Assembly (NCBI GenBank): GCA_943327965.2
Contig: CALPYQ020000014.1
Span: 1-12,727 of the forward strand
Length of the DNA stretch: 12,727 nt
Direction of reading: 5' to 3'
Source of the DNA: Singulisphaera sp. GP187
Lineage (GTDB): Bacteria > Pseudomonadota > Gammaproteobacteria > Burkholderiales > Burkholderiaceae_C
Below are positions 7,732-12,727 of this stretch, piece by piece. Position 1 is the first letter of the stretch, and every line of letters starts with the position of its first letter. The position numbers and the translations under genes are program-made. Under the pieces are notes generated by a model. That model worked only from the letters and a program-made list of their open reading frames with translations, had not been told where the DNA came from and searched no databases.

Positions 7732-8496
7732 ATGCAATCTATCCACAACAAATTCAAGCAAGCTATTCTGAGCGGACAAAAACAAATTGGCCTGTGGTCG
7801 CATTTGTGCAGCCCCATCAGTATTGAAATATTGGCAGACTGCGGCTACGACTGGCTGCTGCTTGACATGGAACACTCACCCAACGATTTGAGTGAAGTCT
7901 TGAGTCAACTTCAAGCCATGAAAGGCGGTACCGCCACCCCCATCGTTCGTCCCCCATGGAACGACATGGTAACCTTCAAAAGATTGCTAGACATTGGCGT
8001 GCAAAATTTATTGGTACCCTATATTCAAACAGCCGAAGAAGCCCGTCTTGCGGTGTCCTATACGCGCTATCCACCGCATGGCGTTCGCGGGTATGCCGGC
8101 GCACCACGTGCCAGCAACTATGGCCGCGTCAAAGATTACGCACACCTCAATGCCAACGAACTGTGTCTATTGCTTCAAGTTGAAACACTGCAGGGCTTAG
8201 AAAATTTAGAGGCCATTGCGCAAGTGGACGGGGTAGATGGCGTATTCATTGGACCAGGTGACTTGTCTGCGGCACTGGGTCATCTGGGCAACCCCAAACA
8301 CCCTGACGTTTTGAAAGCCATTGACGATGCCATTGCACGCATCAAAGCTTGCGGCAAAGCCCCCGGCATATTGACGGGCGATGAAGCCTTGGCCAAACAC
8401 TATATTGCGCAAGGCTGCTTGTTCGTGGCAGTTGGTGCCGATCAAAATGTTTTACGTGACAGTGCAACAGCGCTTTTGCAAAAATTTAAAAGCTAA
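7732..8496 (+). CDS. garL: 5-keto-4-deoxy-D-glucarate aldolase (HpcH/HpaI family)
   Basis: This 254-residue class II aldolase should cleave 5-keto-4-deoxy-D-glucarate, the shared product of GudD and GarD, to pyruvate and tartronate semialdehyde. It resembles E. coli GarL throughout: IGLWSHLCSPISIEIL, DMEHSPND with the catalytic H48 and D45, R73 (PIVRPP), the TRYPPHGVRG segment (111-120), E151 (QVETLQG) and D177 (GPGDLSAALGHLGNP). E151 and D177 are the metal ligands, and spacing to GarL is constant (two residues shorter at the N-terminus). It begins 27 bases after gudD in the same operon, with no clear Shine-Dalgarno sequence. Related HpcH/HpaI aldolases act on 2-keto-3-deoxyrhamnonate or homoprotocatechuate-derived acids, but both sequence and neighbours point to the aldarate pathway. 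Confidence 0.93.
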   Translation: MQSIHNKFKQAILSGQKQIGLWSHLCSPISIEILADCGYDWLLLDMEHSPNDLSEVLSQLQAMKGGTATPIVRPPWNDMVTFKRLLDIGVQNLLVPYIQTAEEARLAVSYTRYPPHGVRGYAGAPRASNYGRVKDYAHLNANELCLLLQVETLQGLENLEAIAQVDGVDGVFIGPGDLSAALGHLGNPKHPDVLKAIDDAIARIKACGKAPGILTGDEALAKHYIAQGCLFVAVGADQNVLRDSATALLQKFKS

Positions 8497-8527
8497 ACCC
8501 TCTCATTCAATTGGACCTCCAACTTTC

Positions 8528-9349
8528 ATGCTCAATCCACCCGCTAGCCCACTCAAATTTCCTCGTCTTTTGCTCACCGGTGCAGGTGGCAATCTTGGCA
8601 AAGAACTCAGACCACGTCTCAAATCTTATTGCGATGTACTTCGCGTCAGCCATCGGAGCGATTTAGGCGACAGTGGGCCAGGAGAGGAAATCATGCTGGC
8701 CTCTTTGGAAAACAAAGACCAAATGATGGCGCTCTTGCATGGTGTAGACGCCGTGGTACACATGGGTGGCGTATCCACCGAACAGCCTTGGGAACCCATC
8801 TTGGCCGGCAACATTGTGGGCATGGTCAACTTGTATGAAGCCGCCAGATTGCAAGGGACTAAGCGAATTATTTTTGCCAGCTCAAACCATGTCACAGGTT
8901 TTTATCGGCAAGACGAAGTGGTCAACACAAAGATGCCGCCTAAGCCCGATGGCTTTTATGGCTTGTCCAAAGCATTTGGCGAAGACCTTGCCGAACTTTA
9001 TTGGGCACGCTGGGGTATTGAAACTGTCAGCCTGCGCATTGGTTCTTCTTTTGTCGAACCCAAAGATCGACGCATGCTGGCCACTTGGTTAAGTTTTGAT
9101 GATTTAGAACGGCTGGTGGTCTCTGCCCTAACTGCACCCATCGTCGGCCATACGATCATCTACGGCATGTCAGACAATCAGACCACTTGGTGGGACAACA
9201 CACATGCCAAGCACATTGGCTACCGTCCTTTAGACAGTTCCGATGTTTTTAGGAACGCTGTAGAAGCCAGACAACCCACCATCGATGGCAACGACAAAGC
9301 TGCCATCTATCAAGGCGGCGCATTTGTCAAAGCTTCACCTCATGGCTAA
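8528..9349 (+). CDS. udh: Uronate dehydrogenase (NAD-dependent, SDR/epimerase fold)
   Basis: This 273-residue cytoplasmic enzyme oxidises D-glucuronate or D-galacturonate with NAD+ to the corresponding aldarolactone. An N-terminal Rossmann motif (TGAGGNLG, G18/G21/G24), ASSNH (117-121) and the YxxxK pair Y144/K148 (DGFYGLSKAFGED) mark an active extended SDR. The blocks HMGGVSTEQPWEPILAGNI, LRIGSS, RMLATWLSFDD, WWDN and the C-terminal YQGGAFV closely follow the characterised Agrobacterium Udh as I recall it. I chose ATG 8528: the frame stays open for 49 codons upstream, but these overlap garL and have no family resemblance. The extra ten residues before the Rossmann strand are a little longer than in Agrobacterium. 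It sits 31 bases after garL and 9 before kdgK. Confidence 0.93.
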   Translation: MLNPPASPLKFPRLLLTGAGGNLGKELRPRLKSYCDVLRVSHRSDLGDSGPGEEIMLASLENKDQMMALLHGVDAVVHMGGVSTEQPWEPILAGNIVGMVNLYEAARLQGTKRIIFASSNHVTGFYRQDEVVNTKMPPKPDGFYGLSKAFGEDLAELYWARWGIETVSLRIGSSFVEPKDRRMLATWLSFDDLERLVVSALTAPIVGHTIIYGMSDNQTTWWDNTHAKHIGYRPLDSSDVFRNAVEARQPTIDGNDKAAIYQGGAFVKASPHG

Positions 9350-9358
9350 GCCCTTTGC

Positions 9359-10309
9359 ATGAGTGCCATTCGATTTGCAGCGATCGGTGAGTGCATGCTA
9401 GAAGTGCAGGCCAACGGTTTTGGTCCTGCTGTGTTTTCATATGGGGGTGACTCCTTCAATACAGCGGTCTATTTGAGAAGGTGCTCAAACACCTCAGAAA
9501 TTGAAGTGAGTTATGTGACCGGCCTTGGCACCGATCAATTAAGCCAGTCACTGCAAAAGGAATGGCAAGCCATCGGACTGAGGCTTGCGCAGGTGGAATA
9601 CATCGAGGGTCGTTTACCTGGTATGTACCTCATTGAAACTGACAGCCATGGCGAGCGTACGTTTCATTTTTGGCGAGACAACAGTGCGGCACGTGCATAC
9701 TTTCAAGCGGCCGAAACTGCTTTAGAAAAAAATATCGACAACGTGGACTGCCTTTATTTCAGTGGCATTACTTTGGCCATTCTGGACGACGCATCACGCC
9801 ACAGATTGTTTGCATTGTTAGAACGCGCTCAGTCCAATGGATGTTGTGTGGTGTTCGACAACAATTTTCGTCCTAAGCTCTGGCCAGACATCAAACTGGC
9901 ACAGCACACCTACCTCAAAGCAATGACGTACTGCCATACAGCCATGATCACTCTGGACGATCACCAAGCTGTTTTTGAATGTGCGTCACTGGACGATGCA
10001 CTTTCACACGCTCAAAGCTTGAAGATCCCAGAGGTGGTCATTAAACGTGGTGCCTCGCCCACGTTGCTTAGACCAGAAAATACGACTGAATGGGTCAGCA
10101 TTCCAACACAATCGGTATTGAACGTGATTGACACTACCGCAGCCGGTGACGCCTTTGCAGCCGGCTATTTAAGTCGCCGTTTGAATGGCTGCAGTGCAGA
10201 AATTTCTGCATCATTTGGCAATCAGTTAGCTGCCAGGGTCATACAGCACCGCGGCGCACTCATCCCTTTTGAAGCCATGCAAGACCTCATTGCAAGCGCT
10301 TCGTATTGA
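9359..10309 (+). CDS. kdgK: 2-keto-3-deoxygluconate kinase (PfkB family)
   Basis: This 316-residue cytoplasmic PfkB/ribokinase-type kinase should phosphorylate 2-keto-3-deoxy-D-gluconate to KDPG using ATP. It aligns along its length with E. coli KdgK as I recall it: IGECMLEV (9-16), YGGDSFNTAVYL (28-39), RLPGMYLIETDSHGERTF (85-102), DNNFRPKLW (167-175), VIKRGA, and the PfkB signature DTTAAGDAFAAGYL (258-271) with catalytic base D264. AAGD in place of the commoner GAGD is typical of KdgK. It is the last gene of the rightward run, nine bases after udh. Its substrate is not made by the Udh-GudD/GarD-GarL route, so it probably serves a linked isomerase or pectin/gluconate branch encoded elsewhere. 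No terminator is visible after it, and rpoH begins 89 bases later. Confidence 0.93.
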   Translation: MSAIRFAAIGECMLEVQANGFGPAVFSYGGDSFNTAVYLRRCSNTSEIEVSYVTGLGTDQLSQSLQKEWQAIGLRLAQVEYIEGRLPGMYLIETDSHGERTFHFWRDNSAARAYFQAAETALEKNIDNVDCLYFSGITLAILDDASRHRLFALLERAQSNGCCVVFDNNFRPKLWPDIKLAQHTYLKAMTYCHTAMITLDDHQAVFECASLDDALSHAQSLKIPEVVIKRGASPTLLRPENTTEWVSIPTQSVLNVIDTTAAGDAFAAGYLSRRLNGCSAEISASFGNQLAARVIQHRGALIPFEAMQDLIASASY

Positions 10310-10340
10310 TAAACATCAACAAAATCAATAACTTATAAAT

Positions 10341-10367
10341 TTAGCACTCTCTACAATAGAGTGCTAA
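10341..10367. promoter_or_regulatory. CIRCE element (HrcA operator) upstream of rpoH
   Basis: TTAGCACTC (10341-10349), a nine-base spacer, then GAGTGCTAA (10359-10367) matches the CIRCE consensus at all 18 arm positions with the canonical spacing. CIRCE is bound by the heat-shock repressor HrcA and normally stands before groESL or dnaK operons. Here it ends 31 bases before the chosen rpoH start. The spacer contains TACAAT (10352-10357), five of six matches to a sigma-70 -10 box, so HrcA bound here would cover the promoter. No convincing -35 box is visible and no sigma-32-type promoter was found. Confidence 0.93.
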
Positions 10368-10386
10368 AATCCGGTCCATTATGGAT

Positions 10387-10391
10387 AGGAG
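10387..10391 (+). promoter_or_regulatory. Ribosome binding site that decides the rpoH start
   Basis: AGGAG stands seven bases before the ATG at 10399. It lies inside the longer open frame beginning at ATG 10381, which itself has no good Shine-Dalgarno sequence, so the shorter protein is favoured. Confidence 0.75.
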
Positions 10392-10398
10392 TTCTGGT

Positions 10399-11343
10399 AT
10401 GACACACCTCGCTGGATCCCTCGACACGGCACTCACCCTGAAAAACCCATGGGCCGTCGTGCCGTCACTGGGTCACCTCGATGCGTACATCTCTGCGGTC
10501 AACCGCATGCCCATGCTCACCCCCGAGGAAGAGCAGGCTTTTGCACGCAAATTGAAAAATGAAAACGACCTGGAAGCCGCCGGAAAGCTGGTGCTCTCGC
10601 ATCTGCGCGTTGTGGTTTCTGTGGCACGCCAATACTTGGGTTATGGCCTGCCCCATGCCGACCTCATCCAAGAAGGCAACATCGGTTTGATGAAAGCCGT
10701 CAAACGCTTCGACCCCGACCAAGGCGTGCGTTTGGTGAGCTACGCCATGCACTGGATCAAAGCTGAAATTCACGAGTACATCTTGAAGAACTGGCGCATG
10801 GTGAAGGTGGCCACCACCAAAGCACAGCGCAAATTGTTTTTTAACTTGCGCTCCATGAAGCAAGGCCTCAAAGCCGAAGCCGACGAAGCCACTGGCACAC
10901 ACCGCGACACCCTCACTTCTGCGCAAATTGACAGCATGGCCAAAGAGCTCAACGTCAAGCGCGAAGAAGTGATGGAAATGGAAACGCGCATGTCAGGCGG
11001 CGATGTGCTGCTCGATCCAGCGCCTTCTGATGATGGCGAAGTGGCCTATGGCCCGATTGCTTACTTGGCCGATGCCCACCACGAACCCACCGCCATGATT
11101 GAAGCGCATCAGCGCGACATTTTGGCCAGCGACGGCATTGCCACAGCTTTGGCATCGCTTGACGAACGCAGTCGCAGAATTGTGGAAGAGCGTTGGCTTA
11201 AGGTAAATGACGATGGCTCGGGCGGCCTAACGCTGCATGACTTGGCCGACGAGTTTGGCGTCAGTGCTGAACGCATTCGCCAAATTGAAGTGGCTGCTAT
11301 GAAGAAAATGAAAAGCGCCTTGACGCAGTATGCAGAGGCTTAA
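10399..11343 (+). CDS. rpoH: RNA polymerase heat-shock sigma factor sigma-32
   Basis: This 314-residue cytoplasmic protein directs RNA polymerase to heat-shock promoters. Region 2 covers about 64-136, with DLIQEGNIGLMKAV (88-101) and SYAMHWIKAEIHEYI (114-128). The RpoH box QRKLFFNLR (143-151), diagnostic of sigma-32 as opposed to RpoD or RpoS, follows. Region 4.2 has the helix-turn-helix LTLHDLADEFGVSAERIRQIE (277-297). It is about 30 residues longer than E. coli RpoH, as is common in this order. ATG 10399 is chosen for its AGGAG site; ATG 10381 would add six residues. A perfect CIRCE element upstream suggests HrcA repression, and a strong terminator follows. Upstream kdgK is co-directional without a terminator, but the CIRCE-linked promoter implies separate transcription. 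Confidence 0.97.
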   Translation: MTHLAGSLDTALTLKNPWAVVPSLGHLDAYISAVNRMPMLTPEEEQAFARKLKNENDLEAAGKLVLSHLRVVVSVARQYLGYGLPHADLIQEGNIGLMKAVKRFDPDQGVRLVSYAMHWIKAEIHEYILKNWRMVKVATTKAQRKLFFNLRSMKQGLKAEADEATGTHRDTLTSAQIDSMAKELNVKREEVMEMETRMSGGDVLLDPAPSDDGEVAYGPIAYLADAHHEPTAMIEAHQRDILASDGIATALASLDERSRRIVEERWLKVNDDGSGGLTLHDLADEFGVSAERIRQIEVAAMKKMKSALTQYAEA

Positions 11344-11379
11344 GATATTTTCTGCCGAACAATTTGTCGCCATCAAAAT

Positions 11380-11404
11380 AGCCGCATAAGAATGCGGCTT
11401 TTTT
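11380..11404. terminator. Intrinsic terminator between convergent rpoH and exbD, probably bidirectional
   Basis: AGCCGCAT (11380-11387), loop AAGA, ATGCGGCT (11392-11399) form a perfect 8-bp GC-rich stem followed by a T run (11399-11404), ending rpoH on the plus strand. Read leftward, the same stem is followed by ATTTTG, a weaker T-rich tail, so it can also end the exb operon that converges from the right. Confidence 0.88.
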
Positions 11405-11430
11405 CTTGGTCACTCAGTGCTTTGAATGAA

Positions 11431-11862
11431 TCAATTCACAAACTGCTCAGAGCCCACGATGCCCAGCTTGTTCAGGCCCAAGCGCTGAGCGCTGGCCATG
11501 ACCTGGGCCACAGACTCGTACTTGGCCTTGGCGTGCGAGCGAATGTGCAGCTCTGGCTGCGGCTGCATGGCAGCAGCTTCTAGCAGCTTGGCCTCCAAGT
11601 CCGCACGGCCCGCCACAGGCTTGCCGTTCCAGTTGATCACGCTTGCCGCGTCCACATCAATCTTGATCACCACTGGCTCCACCTTCTTGGTCGGCGGCGT
11701 TGAGACCGGCATGTCCAAGTTCACCGAGTGAAGTTGCGCTGGAATTGTGATGATCAACATGATCAAGAGCACCAACATCACGTCAATCAGCGGCGTGGTG
11801 TTGATGTCCATCATCACTTCTGGCTCATCACTGCCCGAGCCCGAGCCTACGTTCATTCCCAT
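11431..11862 (-). CDS. exbD: ExbD/TolR family proton-channel subunit, second copy
   Basis: This 143-residue inner-membrane protein has a short cytoplasmic N-terminus, one membrane helix (about 24-44) and a periplasmic domain. The family motif INTTPLIDVMLVLLI carries the essential proton-pathway aspartate, D27. The periplasmic part ends in an ExbD-like stretch with PELHIRSHAKAKYESVAQVM. With ExbB it converts proton flow into motion of TonB for outer-membrane uptake. It starts at ATG 11862, 12 bases after the first exbD, with AAAGGA upstream. Its sequence is related to but clearly diverged from its neighbour, so the tandem pair is not a recent duplication. TolR is the alternative; the lack of visible tol-pal genes does not decide this, since the window ends inside exbB. 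Confidence 0.9.
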   Translation of the reverse strand: MGMNVGSGSGSDEPEVMMDINTTPLIDVMLVLLIMLIITIPAQLHSVNLDMPVSTPPTKKVEPVVIKIDVDAASVINWNGKPVAGRADLEAKLLEAAAMQPQPELHIRSHAKAKYESVAQVMASAQRLGLNKLGIVGSEQFVN

Positions 11863-11874
11863 GATCTTTTTCCT

Positions 11875-12288
11875 TTACTGCGGCTCAGTGATGAACCCAA
11901 CCTTGGTGATGCCAGCGCGCTGCACCGCATACATCACCCGACCCACCGACTCAAAGTCGCTCTTGCCGTCACCCCGAATCTGAACCTCAGGCTGGGGCTT
12001 CATCACCGCAAACTTCTTCATGCGCTGCAGCAGATCGTCTGAATTCTTAATGGGCGTGTCGTACAAGAAGATCTTGCCCTTCGCATCCACCGAGATGATC
12101 ACGTTCTCTGGCTTGGTCTCCCGCACCATGTTCTTCTCTTTGGGCAAGTCCACCTTGATGGACGTTGTCACCACCGGAATGGTGATCAAGAAGATGATCA
12201 ACAGCACCAACATCACGTCCACCAAGGGCGTGGTGTTGATCTCGTTCATGATCTCATCGTCTTTTTCTGAACCGACGTTCATTGACAT
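11875..12288 (-). CDS. exbD: ExbD/TolR family proton-channel subunit, first copy
   Basis: This 137-residue protein has a charged cytoplasmic N-terminus (MSMNVGSEKDDEIMNE), one membrane helix (about 21-41) and a periplasmic domain. The motif INTTPLVDVMLVLLI contains the conserved aspartate D24 needed for proton-driven TonB energising. The C-terminal domain includes PEVQIRGDGKSDFESVGRVMYAVQRAGI, typical of ExbD. ATG 12288 is preceded by GAGAGG at six bases; a second ATG two codons later is possible. It lies 61 bases downstream of exbB and 12 bases upstream of the second exbD, forming an exbB-exbD-exbD run. That arrangement is known from Xanthomonas-type TonB systems. Which transporter it serves is not visible. 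Confidence 0.92.
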   Translation of the reverse strand: MSMNVGSEKDDEIMNEINTTPLVDVMLVLLIIFLITIPVVTTSIKVDLPKEKNMVRETKPENVIISVDAKGKIFLYDTPIKNSDDLLQRMKKFAVMKPQPEVQIRGDGKSDFESVGRVMYAVQRAGITKVGFITEPQ

Positions 12289-12349
12289 GATTGGCCTCTC
12301 AATATTTTGAGCTTGAGTTGATCAGTTCTGGCAAGCCAGCACACTTGCA

Positions 12350-12727
12350 TTACTTGTTGCTAGAAGCCAGCAGCACAGAGTGCAAGTCAGAACCAAAGGC
12401 GTTCACGTCTTCCATCACGGCCTTGTTGCGACGCACCAACCAGTTGTAACCCAGCACCGCAGGCACCGCCACCGCCAAACCAATGGCCGTCATGATCAAG
12501 GACTCGCCCACGGGGCCAGCCACCTTGTCAATGGAGGCTTGGCCAGACATACCGATCTTGACCAGCGCGTTGTAAATACCCCAAACCGTGCCGAACAAAC
12601 CAACGAAGGGAGAAGTCGAGCCCACTGTGGCCAACACAGCCAAGCCGTCTTGCAAGCGGCTTTGAACGTTGCCAATGGCGCGCTGAATGCTCTGTGTGGT
12701 CCAGGTGTTGAAGTCCACAGCGCCCAA
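12350..12727 (-). CDS. exbB: ExbB, MotA/TolQ/ExbB proton channel protein (partial, N-terminus beyond the window)
   Basis: The C-terminal 125 or so residues of an inner-membrane ExbB are present; the coding frame runs off the right edge, so the first codon here (TTG) is internal and not a start. Two membrane helices are visible (about 28-58 and 68-97 of the fragment). They carry the family signature FVGLFGTVWGIYNALVKIG and VAGPVGESLIMTAIGLAVAVPAVLGYN, in which E75 and the following T80 correspond to the conserved glutamate and threonine of the third helix in E. coli ExbB. It forms the pentameric channel around ExbD and energises TonB. It is followed by two exbD genes. TolQ is the alternative, but GxVGES/TAIGLAVAVPAV and the short C-terminal tail look like ExbB. 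Confidence 0.93.
   Translation of the reverse strand: MGAVDFNTWTTQSIQRAIGNVQSRLQDGLAVLATVGSTSPFVGLFGTVWGIYNALVKIGMSGQASIDKVAGPVGESLIMTAIGLAVAVPAVLGYNWLVRRNKAVMEDVNAFGSDLHSVLLASSNK

Noticed and set aside
8381..8527. N-terminal extension of Udh by 49 codons
   Set aside because: The stretch overlaps garL in another frame and does not resemble uronate dehydrogenases; ATG 8528 leads directly into the Rossmann fold.
10381..10398. Longer rpoH start at ATG 10381
   Set aside because: It has no good ribosome site and contains the AGGAG that serves the ATG at 10399; kept only as an alternative.
10465..10926. 153-codon open frame antisense to rpoH
   Set aside because: Entirely opposite a highly conserved gene, with histidine/glutamine-rich translation typical of antisense shadows.
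12725..12727. TTG at the right edge as a true start of ExbB
   Set aside because: The frame is open to the edge, and the first membrane helix and N-terminal part of ExbB would be missing; the gene is simply cut by the window.

Overview
The window looks like a chromosomal segment of a betaproteobacterium, most likely Burkholderiales/Comamonadaceae. This rests on the sigma-32 protein (RpoH box and Comamonadaceae-like flanks), the gene style and the TRAP-type transport; it is an inference from protein resemblance, not a measured placement. Coding density is high, no gap exceeds about 125 bases, and no mobile elements, tRNAs, rRNAs or CRISPR arrays are visible.

Region 1 (about 1-10309) is one catabolic locus for hexuronates and aldarates, split by a divergent control region at 5396-5517. 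Leftward from it run an SMP-30 family lactonase, a three-part TRAP transporter (DctP, DctQ, DctM), galactarate dehydratase GarD, and the first six codons of another gene cut by the window edge. Rightward run a FadR/FCD-type GntR regulator, glucarate dehydratase GudD, 5-keto-4-deoxy-D-glucarate aldolase GarL, uronate dehydrogenase Udh and 2-keto-3-deoxygluconate kinase KdgK. Read as a pathway: the TRAP system imports a sugar acid; Udh oxidises glucuronate or galacturonate to an aldarolactone; the SMP-30 enzyme opens the lactone; GudD or GarD dehydrates glucarate or galactarate to 5-keto-4-deoxyglucarate; GarL cleaves that to pyruvate and tartronate semialdehyde. KdgK fits a separate 2-keto-3-deoxygluconate branch. 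Tartronate semialdehyde reductase is not in the window.

Control of region 1 is partly readable. A perfect 17-bp inverted repeat (AAGTTGT-CGT-ACAACTT) lies in the divergent region and fits the FadR-type GntR operator pattern TNGTNNNACNA. A related site sharing a 13-base exact block lies in front of gudD, between a possible -35 and -10.

Region 2 (10310-11404) holds rpoH, the heat-shock sigma factor, preceded by a perfect CIRCE element (TTAGCACTC-N9-GAGTGCTAA), the HrcA repressor site, and followed by a good intrinsic terminator that probably works in both directions. There is no visible terminator between kdgK and rpoH.

Region 3 (11431-12727) is a leftward TonB-system energising operon: the end of exbB (cut by the window edge), then two tandem exbD genes.

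The pathway families are known. The most interesting points are regulatory: sigma-32 under an HrcA-type operator, and a two-site operator set that ties the divergent halves of the uronate locus to the local GntR protein. I did not find a clearly undescribed system.
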